NCBI RefSeq assembly: GCF_963678635.1
Contig: NC_087067.1
Span: 38,599,682-38,659,681, forward strand
DNA from: Symsagittifera roscoffensis
Taxonomy: Eukaryota > Xenacoelomorpha > Acoela > Convolutidae
Reading direction: 5' to 3'
DNA: 60,000 nucleotides
Below, one piece after another: positions 21,401 through 30,213 of the stretch (its first letter is position 1; every line of letters starts with the position of its first letter). The position numbers and the translations under genes are program-made. A model generated the notes under the pieces. That model was not told the DNA's origin. It saw nothing but the letters and a program-made list of their open reading frames with translations, and made no database searches.

Positions 21401-21495
21401 ATGAGCAATGTACCGGCCGATTTATCTTCCTCTTCTCCATGGACCACTTTGATTTCTTCGCAGCCGAAGGGTGCTAGGAAAGTTCTCGTCTGCAA
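18322..21495 (-). CDS. ORF4 of the giant element, unknown function (about 1057 codons before the frameshift)
   Basis: Minus strand, in the same frame as ORF3 and separated from it only by TGA at 21499-21501. The first 68 residues after the TGA have no Met; the first ATG gives MQQDQAGG. So it is expressed either by reading through the TGA or from that internal ATG. Residues 1-330 are hydrophilic, rich in Ser/Glu/Asp and basic clusters (PRRRRIEA, NSAKRKR), and probably disordered. Residues from about 480 onward look globular, with Cys-containing segments such as CLAGVCGLEGHVCGSLDC and helix-rich stretches. I recognise no enzyme motif. It lies where an envelope gene would be, but there is no signal peptide, furin site or clear membrane anchor. 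Confidence 0.75.
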   Translation of the reverse strand: MQTRTFLAPFGCEEIKVVHGEEEDKSAGTLLIPRFHEEADNDEQGPSNSNKDKSEGDDGQGGSRQTEEPMQQDQAGGEDDRASTGGTSSLDFNIFSDLENNADTLETTEPADEGISTLEPPSAFEEMKRNLPESSSPGNSRNNDQRILTESPRRRRIEASARVPFLGTLPEEEWEVDHRDHESRTGCKLDRVAFMEEVWTVIQSYGTQSILKRGLNQPLMREVLDKLDECEGRLSELVIDSATDESEANSPIKMTPQDDEGEVVYLSRTRRGTMRSKMVIDKINAMKMKLGSRVMPRRIGKTKVDSEISMKAGNSAKRKRVEEVMDLGQGDYQLSGTDRILTDIAMVPPILMAGIKSTGYKSKRSDRTLTGATLEMEILSQCGESKMRDFKPSPMNHGKGSVAGQLTPVEYNRLTVSETVSIDEPTGGYMEMLEYRNSARGYVMALEEEKAMEGYLETMLQGTTLKQKAYGTLASSDVQAETIEQLVSLPWKAVVFRYFEEEMRTTPRIHALVAVPYVRTELQLRFAWCMMGLTREEYDSEERKRSKEEKVFLMTNLRDLIVQEGAAVACAKRRDALCFIRFLIEQISVPALNTCVKILREGDERTKALFLLALLDMQQSKPMRVNMKEPEELEPMKKIDEIRRFSNKELRLTKESMGALPKSSEYCGPIKKKSYSYVSGIIGIAYNPFLSEDIRDCFFDYEQAVLLRFWTSRIVTIKSVNNPQAKLGLVLEEEVTAPSVPKSDKRVEFGLGFSDELLRTSLMAVWEFMRPSWCPSPNADSILRATQDVQRELNADCNLRDLNIIYNVMITASKSNGEDKVELPRWGPEDWVKPGSCLAGVCGLEGHVCGSLDCVKTLEKQHKQLTVLFGNVVMKARTETELIADRHGGTDVNLVTALGFYSMFGSLESLLNLEQKHEMVTAISVEVFPGVLQTEQKYIGKWREAIETEMNIRHSETYCGPSGARYLVGSTLAPMCKSRYPVHFVAVDVKSTRTIVDQAFSVPKCVRLARMSEKSYELLCKMFSAIPERTIVGVGVNTRVGVNTRKEVHGICEREFQ

Positions 21496-21498
21496 TAC

Positions 21499-21501
21499 TC
21501 A
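21499..21501 (-). promoter_or_regulatory. In-frame UGA between ORF3 and ORF4
   Basis: The minus strand reads GTT GGA TGA GTA TTG CAG with open frame on both sides. This could be a programmed readthrough codon, or a nonsense mutation from CGA, a common C-to-T change. The lack of a Met for 68 codons downstream argues that ORF3 and ORF4 were once one polyprotein. Confidence 0.6.
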
Positions 21502-24500
21502 TCCAACTTTCATCTCCTTCCTCACACTGGTCAGGATCAATGAGGCTTCAGGCAATTCTGTCCTGCCTCTCATTCTCATCGGAGCTAAGCCTAGTCCTTT
21601 CCATTCCTCGTCAAATCTTCCAGGCTTGGGAGTAGCGGCGTTGCTTATTCGCCTTCTCGTCGCTTGATCCGTGTATGCAAATCGTGTGTACTGTAACACG
21701 GCGGCATTTCTCCCAACGAAGTATGGATCCATCGTTCCCATGAAATTCCCTACTCTCCTTTCATTGGTTTCGAATGCTCTCAATCTAGGAGTTTGTACTA
21801 CGGAGACTGCTCCGAGCAGCATCCTTCTTATCAGAGGGAATTCAGGGATTGCCTCCGGTAGCTTCTTGTAATCGCCCCAGTCCTTCGTCTCTTCTCTCAC
21901 TTTGTGATAGGCTGCTGTGAGACGAGGCACTCTGGTCATTTCACCATTCGTTTTGTCATAGGGCCTCAGATTCCAAAGCTTTGGAAACACCTCGATGTGC
22001 CCTCTTTCTACTTCTCCCATGCGGTCACAGAAGTGATCGTCAAAATTGATGACTGTCATCTCTGGCTCCGATATCTTCGCAAATAACAGATCTTCACTCA
22101 TGAGCTCTCGCAATGCGTGCTGCTCGCACCAGTTCAGTGTACTACCGTCCACTGCCGATATGAGGTTCAGGTGCAGCACCGACCTCCTATATGCTTCCAC
22201 TTTAACGTCAGGGAACGCAAAGGTGACTGCTGGTCCATAGATCACTGTCACGAACTCCGTGACTCCTCTGATCAGCGCCAAGAGATCGATTCTCATAGCT
22301 AAGCTCAAATCTGTTAATAGCGGCATGCCTCCAACATGTCGTCTAACATCTTCCTCTCTTTCAATTGTCTCGTCTTCTCCGGTTCCAAAGCGATTTTGCT
22401 GCAAGAGATACTGGATAAGAGTGTGTCTCAGGTCTCTTATTTTGTTCCACGAGTCTGTGGATTTCTTCATATCCAGATTCCTCACTCTCTCTTTCATCTG
22501 CTCTGGACAACGTGCCAGTTTCATCAGTCCTCCCAAGTTTCCGTGGGTTATTGCGATCAATGTCAGAAGTCCATCTAGTCGCAGGTTCTGTATTCCATCC
22601 GTAAGCAGTATCGCCGGTCCTTTCACGAAACTCTCCGCTCCGAATGTCACGAACAAGGCTATTAATTCCACTATCGATACTTTCACTACTGCTTGGAGGA
22701 ATTCCTTTATCAAATAGTGCGAGACTTTCGGGTAAACTTTTGCCAAGAAGGACGCGGTCCATCCGGCTCCCAACCCTTCTAGCATGCTGTCTGTCCTTTC
22801 AAATCCCTCCTGTCCCTTCACTTCCTGGGTCCAGAAGGTTTCCAGAGTAATCTGACACATTCTGTTCACGAACTCAGCTGTCTTTTCTCCGGCATTTTCC
22901 GCCAGGTTCACCTCCTTCAACAAGTAGGCGTGTATCTTAGTGATCATTACTGGGCCTTGCTGAAAAGCATCTGCACCCGATGCCGCTACTCTAGGATTCA
23001 GGTGTAGCCACTGGTTTGCTTCCGGCTTGGTTCTCAGCACCATCGCTTCCAGATGAGCTCTCGTCTCCAGTGAATTCTTTCTTCTCGTGTCTTCACTTGC
23101 CACTTCCATTGCTCGGAACCACAAGTCGTTGGACATTGCCGTGATCACTCGATGGTCGTCATCTATTCCTGGTTTCAGTTTGAGTTGCCGACTGAAGTTG
23201 GACAGTTCCAACCCCAGCACTTCGTCCAACACTAACATGTGTAGCGCGTGGTCCTTGAACCCTCTCATCGCGTTTGAGATATCTGACCATACTGCAGGCA
23301 GTTCAGCCTTAAGTGGCCTCAGGTTCTCCATTTCTATCATGCGATTCGGGGCTGATATGATCACATCATATTTTCCCTCCGAAAGTAAGGCTACCATTGC
23401 ATACACAAATTTCAGTCCATCCGGGAGATGTGCATATCCCGGAGACAACGCAAATACTACTCTCAACGTCACTTTATTGAATGATCCCTCCTTCGTCGCG
23501 TCCACCACTTCACCCATCGACTCCAGGATGTCTTTTATCGCTGGCCATACTGCGTTTTCTGCTGTTGCAGAATCTCTGAGCCTGCTCAGAAAACCTCTAC
23601 TGTGCAGATGGTCATTGATGCCAGCAAACACAATCGTTATCGGGTTCATTTCTGTCTGCCTTTGTACCCCTATAGCCAATGACACTGATTGCAATAGGTC
23701 TAGGTCAACTGCGGCCAGCATTATGACGTCCGGCCAAAACAAAGACTTAGAGGTGTACACGAACTCTGAATTCGCTACTACCATGATTTTGGCCTTTCTC
23801 ATCTCTGCTTTGTCGTAGGCGGCGAAGATGGTCTCATCTTTCTTTATCGCTGTCAATCCGTCATATCTCTGGGCATCACCATCTTGGTTCACTAGTTTTG
23901 GGTACAGCCTCTCCTTCACATGACCAGGTGGTGTCGTCAGTTGCCTAAATATCTTCACGTGTTGTCCAATCGGCGCTCTCGCCGTCAGGAATCTTCCTGG
24001 TCTTTCTTCACGATTCCTCTCATCATGGTTCAATCTCACATCTTGCAACGGTCTTGCATTCACAGGTCCCATTGTGTTGTTGGAGGGCAGTCCCTCCAAG
24101 TCGGCAAATCTCAAGGCCGTCGTGGAACTGAAATTTATGCTAGCGGCTATCAACCTGTCTACGCCGGTTATCGAGTACAATCTGCTGACGGATAGCGTCG
24201 CTCCATTCAGCATCCTCCTTGCATCTTCGATGAAACTCACTCTCTGTAGGTCCAGCTTCATTAGTTCGTCTTTGTATATATGCCAAGGAGACGGTATGGA
24301 TCGCGACCACATCAATGAGCCTCTGCTCGGTCTCTCCTCTCGACTGGTACTCGTCGTCTCCGATCTAGTGTCCGATCTAGATGTGCCTGCTACTTCTTCG
24401 ATTGGTTGGTTGACAGGTCCTATCCTTCTCCTAGGATGAATTGTCCTCCTCATCGGTGCTTCTCCCAACCGATCCTGTACGTCTGTTCTTCGACCTGGTT

Positions 24501-26184
24501 CACCGGAGCTTTGTTGCCGGTAATTTGTGACGGCTGGGACCGTACCCAAGCGTGTTTCCAGGTTAGGAGGCACAAAGGTGGTGATCACCGTATCACTCAC
24601 CGTTCCCTCTTCCTTCAGCACTCCTGTGTCAAAGAGTTCTGCTTCCAGCTCATCCAACCGTTCTTGGAAGACTCGATTCAACCAAGCTTGTCCTTCGACA
24701 CTGTCGAAGTGGATGCCATCTGTGGTCAGTCTGGCTTGATCCATGGCTCTCAATTCATGTTCAATGTCCATGAGGATCATTCTTCCGGCATTTCGATTTG
24801 CTAGGTTTCTCAAGATGTTATTCCATCTCATGACTCCCTCGTTGTGCCTTCTTCCTGATGCTGTCAGGCTTCTTGCGTTCATTGGCACCGTGCAAACGGT
24901 CAGTACCGCGCAACTGAACTTCTGCCAGAGAGTAGTGAACAAACACACCATCATTGATTCCCACAGTGCTTCCTGCTCATCTGATCCTCTGGAGATATCA
25001 TTCGTCCCAACTAAGATCATCACATTGGGTATCTTCCCCGGATTCATCAGCTCCACCATGCGATATAATTGGGCAATCGTCGCGCCTCCAAAGGCCATCA
25101 CCGTGGTGACCCAAGAGGTCCTCAAATTCGACAGCACTCTGACTAAGCTGTCTCCCAACATCAGGTGAGATGTCCCGAGGGGTGGTTGCTGCAGGTTCAC
25201 AGCCGGGCTCCAAGTAGCTCGATTGAAGCAGGCCCTCGGATCTGTCTCCGGAACTCCCGTGAAATTATACTTCAATTGATTATTCTTCTGCACGTCTATT
25301 ACACGAGACACTTTCTTCGCTGGCATCTTCCTTACTTTCCTCTCTGGGATTCTCGAGTTCCCCATGAGTGGTGTCACTTTACTCATCCCTTGTCTGATTA
25401 CTGTCTGGGAGAGTTGTACTCTGCCCGTATCGTCAATCGTTCCATAGGGTGCAGTCACCCCGGAACCTGGTGCATTCTTGTTAGCGACCAATCGTCCAGC
25501 TGTCTCTATCAGTTTTCTCACTGTCTGTTCTACGACGGGGTCACCCAAGGTGTCGCTAGGATCCGGGATCGTTACTCGATTTGTCTCTACTGGAGGTCGT
25601 GTCTCCGTTGTTTGACTCATTTCTCGAGGCATCAAGAGCTCCATCGGGGACTGCCCACGAGGAATATCCCTTGCAGGTATTACTTTCTCCACGGCCGTTG
25701 TCAACGCCACCTGCTCCGATCGCTCTTTGTATTCCTGCCTTAAGCGTTCGATCTCTTGACCCTGCTTTTTGTTGCAGTCTTCAAACAACTTTCTCCACAT
25801 GTCCCGGTCTTCCTCCATCGCCAGCATGGTTTTCGTCATATCGTCTAACTCCTTCTTCGTACTTCTCAGCTGATCGTTCATCTCGTCCAGATCTTGTATG
25901 GTTTGGTTCGTCTGAACCTTCTGTGTTACTTTCGCCCTTTTTGGTGGCACAGCTGCTCTCAGTTGTGAACCAGACGAGGTCGCCTCGCTGTTCATCTCCC
26001 GATGCATTCTCGTCAGCCCAGGTTTAGGCTTGGAGGGCATTGGCATCTCACCTGGTTGGTAAGTCCTAGAACTTCCCAATCCAGGCTCATTCGCCAAGTC
26101 ACTCCCTGAGAGAGCCCCGTTTCTCCACCTCATCACTCTCATGTTTGGGCGGTCTAGTACTCCTCTTTCTCCATATGCTGCCAT
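21499..26184 (-). CDS. ORF3 of the giant element, left copy: SGNH/GDSL hydrolase-containing protein (about 1561 codons)
   Basis: Minus strand, ATG at 26184 (MAAYGERG) to TGA 21499-21501. The first 65 codons of the ancestral ORF3 are absent here because of the tandem duplication. Domains: coiled coil near residues 85-170 (DLDEMNDQLRSTKKELDDM); then SGNH hydrolase blocks LMLGDSLVRVL (Ser nucleophile), FGGATIAQL (Gly), VGTNDISRG (Asn) and TTDGIHFDS (Asp-x-x-His). Farther on, KIMVVANSEFVY, VFAGINDHLHSRG and GIDDDHRVI repeat the Ser, Asn and D-x-x-H spacing and may be a second, degenerate hydrolase-like domain. The C-terminal 600 residues are not recognised. SGNH enzymes cleave esters or acetyl groups. 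Esterase domains are known in ORF1 of CR1 LINEs; in an LTR element this is unusual. This copy is open throughout. Confidence 0.85.
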   Translation of the reverse strand: MAAYGERGVLDRPNMRVMRWRNGALSGSDLANEPGLGSSRTYQPGEMPMPSKPKPGLTRMHREMNSEATSSGSQLRAAVPPKRAKVTQKVQTNQTIQDLDEMNDQLRSTKKELDDMTKTMLAMEEDRDMWRKLFEDCNKKQGQEIERLRQEYKERSEQVALTTAVEKVIPARDIPRGQSPMELLMPREMSQTTETRPPVETNRVTIPDPSDTLGDPVVEQTVRKLIETAGRLVANKNAPGSGVTAPYGTIDDTGRVQLSQTVIRQGMSKVTPLMGNSRIPERKVRKMPAKKVSRVIDVQKNNQLKYNFTGVPETDPRACFNRATWSPAVNLQQPPLGTSHLMLGDSLVRVLSNLRTSWVTTVMAFGGATIAQLYRMVELMNPGKIPNVMILVGTNDISRGSDEQEALWESMMVCLFTTLWQKFSCAVLTVCTVPMNARSLTASGRRHNEGVMRWNNILRNLANRNAGRMILMDIEHELRAMDQARLTTDGIHFDSVEGQAWLNRVFQERLDELEAELFDTGVLKEEGTVSDTVITTFVPPNLETRLGTVPAVTNYRQQSSGEPGRRTDVQDRLGEAPMRRTIHPRRRIGPVNQPIEEVAGTSRSDTRSETTSTSREERPSRGSLMWSRSIPSPWHIYKDELMKLDLQRVSFIEDARRMLNGATLSVSRLYSITGVDRLIAASINFSSTTALRFADLEGLPSNNTMGPVNARPLQDVRLNHDERNREERPGRFLTARAPIGQHVKIFRQLTTPPGHVKERLYPKLVNQDGDAQRYDGLTAIKKDETIFAAYDKAEMRKAKIMVVANSEFVYTSKSLFWPDVIMLAAVDLDLLQSVSLAIGVQRQTEMNPITIVFAGINDHLHSRGFLSRLRDSATAENAVWPAIKDILESMGEVVDATKEGSFNKVTLRVVFALSPGYAHLPDGLKFVYAMVALLSEGKYDVIISAPNRMIEMENLRPLKAELPAVWSDISNAMRGFKDHALHMLVLDEVLGLELSNFSRQLKLKPGIDDDHRVITAMSNDLWFRAMEVASEDTRRKNSLETRAHLEAMVLRTKPEANQWLHLNPRVAASGADAFQQGPVMITKIHAYLLKEVNLAENAGEKTAEFVNRMCQITLETFWTQEVKGQEGFERTDSMLEGLGAGWTASFLAKVYPKVSHYLIKEFLQAVVKVSIVELIALFVTFGAESFVKGPAILLTDGIQNLRLDGLLTLIAITHGNLGGLMKLARCPEQMKERVRNLDMKKSTDSWNKIRDLRHTLIQYLLQQNRFGTGEDETIEREEDVRRHVGGMPLLTDLSLAMRIDLLALIRGVTEFVTVIYGPAVTFAFPDVKVEAYRRSVLHLNLISAVDGSTLNWCEQHALRELMSEDLLFAKISEPEMTVINFDDHFCDRMGEVERGHIEVFPKLWNLRPYDKTNGEMTRVPRLTAAYHKVREETKDWGDYKKLPEAIPEFPLIRRMLLGAVSVVQTPRLRAFETNERRVGNFMGTMDPYFVGRNAAVLQYTRFAYTDQATRRRISNAATPKPGRFDEEWKGLGLAPMRMRGRTELPEASLILTSVRKEMKVG

Positions 26185-29100
26185 CAACAGGACTTCCGTG
26201 GGGCCATCCGGCTCCCAACCCTTCTAGCATGCTGTCTGTCCTTTCAAATCCCTCCTGTCCCTTCACTTCCTGGGTCCAGAAGGTTTCCAGAGTAATCTGA
26301 CACATTCTGTTCACGAACTCAGCTGTCTTTTCTCCGGCATTTTCCGCCAGGTTCACCTCCTTCAACAAGTAGGCGTGTATCTTAGTGATCATTACTGGGC
26401 CTTGCTGAAAAGCATCTGCACCCGATGCCGCTACTCTAGGATTCAGGTGTAGCCACTGGTTTGCTTCCGGCTTGGTTCTCAGCACCATCGCTTCCAGATG
26501 AGCTCTCGTCTCCAGTGAATTCTTTCTTCTCGTGTCTTCACTCGCCACTTCCATTGCTCGGAACCACAAGTCGTTGGACATTGCCGTGATCACTCGATGG
26601 TCGTCATCTATTCCTGGTTTCAGTTTGAGTTGCCGACTGAAGTTGGACAGTTCCAACCCCAGCACTTCGTCCAACACTAACATGTGTAGCGCGTGGTCCT
26701 TGAACCCTCTCATCGCGTTTGAGATATCTGACCATACTGCAGGCAGTTCAGCCTTAAGTGGCCTCAGGTTCTCCATTTCTATCATGCGATTCGGGGCTGA
26801 TATGATCACATCATATTTTCCCTCCGAAAGTAAGGCTACCATTGCATACACAAATTTCAGTCCATCCGGGAGATGTGCATATCCCGGAGACAACGCAAAT
26901 ACTACTCTCAACGTCACTTTATTGAATGATCCCTCCTTCGTCACGTCCACCACTTCACCCATCGACTCCAGGATGTCTTTTATCGCTGGCCATACTGCGT
27001 TTTCTGCTGTTGCAGAATCTCTGAGCCTGCTCAGAAAACCTCTACTGTGCAGATGGTCATTGATGCCAGCAAACACAATCGTTATCGGGTTCATTTCTGT
27101 CTGCCTTTGTACCCCTATAGCCAATGACACTGATTGCAATAGGTCTAGGTCAACTGCGGCCAGCATTATGACGTCCGGCCAAAACAAAGACTTAGAGGTG
27201 TACACGAACTCTGAATTCGCTACTACCATGATTTTGGCCTTTCTCATCTCTGCTTTGTCGTAGGCGGCGAAGATGGTCTCATCTTTCTTTATCGCTGTCA
27301 ATCCGTCATATCTCTGGGCATCACCATCTTGGTTCACTAGTTTTGGGTACAGCCTCTCCTTCACATGACCAGGTGGTGTCGTCAGTTGCCTAAATATCTT
27401 CACGTGTTGTCCAATCGGCGCTCTCGCCGTCAGGAATCTTCCTGGTCTTTCTTCACGATTCCTCTCATCATGGTTCAATCTCACATCTTGCAACGGTCTT
27501 GCATTCACAGGTCCCATTGTGTTGTTGGAGGGCAGTCCCTCCAAGTCGGCAAATCTCAAGGCCGTCGTGGAACTGAAATTTATGCTAGCGGCTATCAACC
27601 TGTCTACGCCGGTTATCGAGTACAATCTGCTGACGGATAGCGTCGCTCCATTCAGCATCCTCCTTGCATCTTCGATGAAACTCACTCTCTGTAGGTCCAG
27701 CTTCATTAGTTCGTCTTTGTATATATGCCAAGGAGACGGTATGGATCGCGACCACATCAATGAGCCTCTGCTCGGTCTCTCCTCTCGACTGGTACTCGTC
27801 GTCTCCGATCTAGTGTCCGATCTAGATGTGCCTGCTACTTCTTCGATTGGTTGGTTGACAGGTCCTATCCTTCTCCTAGGATGAATTGTCCTCCTCATCG
27901 GTGCTTCTCCCAACCGATCCTGTACGTCTGTTCTTCGACCTGGTTCACCGGAGCTTTGTTGCCGGTAATTTGTGACGGCTGGGACCGTACCCAAGCGTGT
28001 TTCCAGGTTAGGAGGCACAAAGGTGGTGATCACCGTATCACTCACCGTTCCCTCTTCCTTCAGCACTCCTGTGTCAAAGAGTTCTGCTTCCAGCTCATCC
28101 AACCGTTCTTGGAAGACTCGATTCAACCAAGCTTGTCCTTCGACACTGTCGAAGTGGATGCCATCTGTGGTCAGTCTGGCTTGATCCATGGCTCTCAATT
28201 CATGTTCAATGTCCATGAGGATCATTCTTCCGGCATTTCGATTTGCTAGGTTTCTCAAGATGTTATTCCATCTCATGACTCCCTCGTTGTGCCTTCTTCC
28301 TGATGCTGTCAGGCTTCTTGCGTTCATTGGCACCGTGCAAACGGTCAGTACCGCGCAACTGAACTTCTACCAGAGAGTAGTGAACAAACACACCATCATT
28401 GATTCCCACAGTGCTTCCTGCTCATCTGATCCTCTGGAGATATCATTCGTCCCAACTAAGATCATCACATTGGGTATCTTCCCCGGATTCATCAGCTCCA
28501 CCATGCGATATAATTGGGCAATCGTCGCGCCTCCAAAGGCCATCACCGTGGTGACCCAAGAGGTCCTCAAATTCGACAGCACTCTGACTAAGCTGTCTCC
28601 CAACATCAGGTGAGATGTCCCGAGGGGTGGTTGCTGCAGGTTCACAGCCGGGCTCCAAGTAGCTCGATTGAAGCAGGCCCTCGGATCTGTCTCCGGAACT
28701 CCCGTGAAATTATACTTCAATTGATTATTCTTCTGCACGTCTATTACACGAGACACTTTCTTCGCTGGCATCTTCCTTACTTTCCTCTCTGGGATTCTCG
28801 AGTTCCCCATGAGTGGTGTCACTTTACTCATCCCTTGTCTGATTACTGTCTGGGAGAGTTGTACTCTGCCCGTATCGTCAATCGTTCCATAGGGTGCAGT
28901 CACCCCGGAACCTGGTGCATTCTTGTTAGCGACCAATCGTCCAGCTGTCTCTATCAGTTTTCTCACTGTCTGTTCTACGACGGGGTCACCCAAGGTGTCG
29001 CTAGGATCCGGGATCGTTACTCGATTTGTCTCTACTGGAGGTCGTGTCTCCGTTGTTTGACTCATTTCTCGAGGCATCAAGAGCTCCATCGGGGACTGCC

Positions 29101-29648
29101 CACGAGGAATATCCCTTGCAGGTATTACTTTCACCACGGCCGTTGTCAACGCCACCTGCTCCGATCGCTCTTTGTATTCCTGCCTTAAGCGTTCGATCTC
29201 TTGACCCTGCTTTTTGTTGCAGTCTTCAAACAACTTTCTCCACATGTCCCGGTCTTCCTCCATCGCCAGCATGGTTTTCGTCATATCGTCTAACTCCTTC
29301 TTCGTACTTCTCAGCTGATCGTTCATCTCGTCCAGATCTTGTATGGTTTGGTTCGTCTGAACCTTCTGTGTTACTTTCGCCCTTTTTGGTGGCACAGCTG
29401 CTCTCAGTTGTGAACCAGACGAGGTCGCCTCGCTGTTCATCTCCCGATGCATTCTCGTCAGCCCAGGTTTAGGCTTGGAGGGCATTGGCATCTCACCTGG
29501 TTGGTAAGTCCTAGAACTTCCCAATCCAGGCTCATTCGCCAAGTCACTCCCTGAGAGAGCCCCGTTTCTCCACCTCATCACTCTCATGTTTGGGCGGTCT
29601 AGTACTCCTCTTTCTCCATATGCTGCCATCAACAGGACTTCCGTGGGG
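22759..29648. repeat. 3445-bp tandem duplication inside ORF3
   Basis: Unit 22759-26203 is repeated at 26204-29648 with a constant offset of 3445. The junction reads gtgggg|ccatccgg. I see only about four differences, including cacttgcc/cactcgcc, gtcgcg/gtcacg, tttctcca/tttcacca and ttctgccag/ttctaccag; the last creates a stop. 3445 is not a multiple of 3, so the duplication shifts ORF3. Divergence (about 0.1%) is lower than that of the LTRs (about 0.5%), so it probably arose after insertion. Confidence 0.95.
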
Positions 29649-29824
29649 CGGTCCCCACGGTTGTCGTGCCCCAAGATGTTGATCAGGGCGGTCAGCAACA
29701 TGACCACCTCTGGGTCCTCCAGAGCGAAGTCTCGTTCGATCAGCCGACGATAGATCGCATCTACCATCGGTCCTACGTATGCCTCTGCCAGGTCCATCAA
29801 TTCATCCAGGTTGAAGTTGTCCAT
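26204..29824 (-). pseudogene. ORF3 of the giant element, right copy with true N-terminus, broken
   Basis: The ATG at 29824 (MDNFNLDELMDLAEAYVGPM) is the natural ORF3 start. The frame has the coiled coil, then the SGNH Ser at about residue 411 and Asn at 460, but a TAG at 28367-28369 replaces the CAG of the left copy after residue 485 (LFTTLW). The same frame resumes to the duplication junction at 26204. There it leaves frame and ends at 26099 with about 35 foreign codons. The Asp and His of the hydrolase (about residues 554 and 557) lie beyond the TAG. Without duplication and stop, ORF3 would have 1626 codons. Only a truncated N-terminal protein can be made from this copy unless the TAG is read through. 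Confidence 0.85.
28367..28369 (-). other. TAG nonsense codon in the right ORF3 copy
   Basis: CAG (Gln) in the left copy at 24922-24924 is TAG here, a single C-to-T change, and lies between the SGNH Asn block and the Asp-His block. Confidence 0.85.
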
Positions 29825-30213
29825 TCTATTCTTTTCAAGTTTGATTCGATTCTTTGACTCAAGTGAGTAATTTAAATGATCAATCAGGATCTAGAAAAGA
29901 AATCACGAATGTCACACTTGTCAGTTTCACCTTAACATATATCGTTAAAATTTGCTTAAAACAGTTCAGATAAAAAGATATTTATCCTAAAATTTATTAA
30001 AATCAATTGGTTTCTAAAATTTTGGAATTCGACCTAAGATTGGACAGTCCAAACTTTGGATCTATTCCTAAGATTGTCATTAGTTGTTCATGGTCACTAA
30101 CCCCTACTTACCCATGATCTTAATAACCTAACACATAACATAACATAACATAACACACATATCACATATTACATGCAACTTGGTCTTTGGCCTAACACTC
30201 TTTCGCACATCAC
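29825..30213 (-). other. Spacer between pol and ORF3 with a candidate splice acceptor
   Basis: 389 bases without a frame. The minus strand at 29906-29891 reads GATTTCTTTTCTAG, a pyrimidine tract ending in AG, 67 bases before the ORF3 ATG. This suits a spliced subgenomic mRNA for ORF3, as with retroviral env. A short ataac tandem run lies at 30128-30155. No donor has been identified. Confidence 0.5.

Noticed and set aside
18322-21495. ORF4 as a retroviral envelope protein
   Set aside because: Right position, but no signal peptide, cleavage site, fusion peptide or membrane anchor is visible.
23087-27263. Identical 243-codon plus-strand frames at 23087-23818 and 26532-27263
   Set aside because: They are antisense shadows of ORF3, duplicated only because ORF3 is duplicated.
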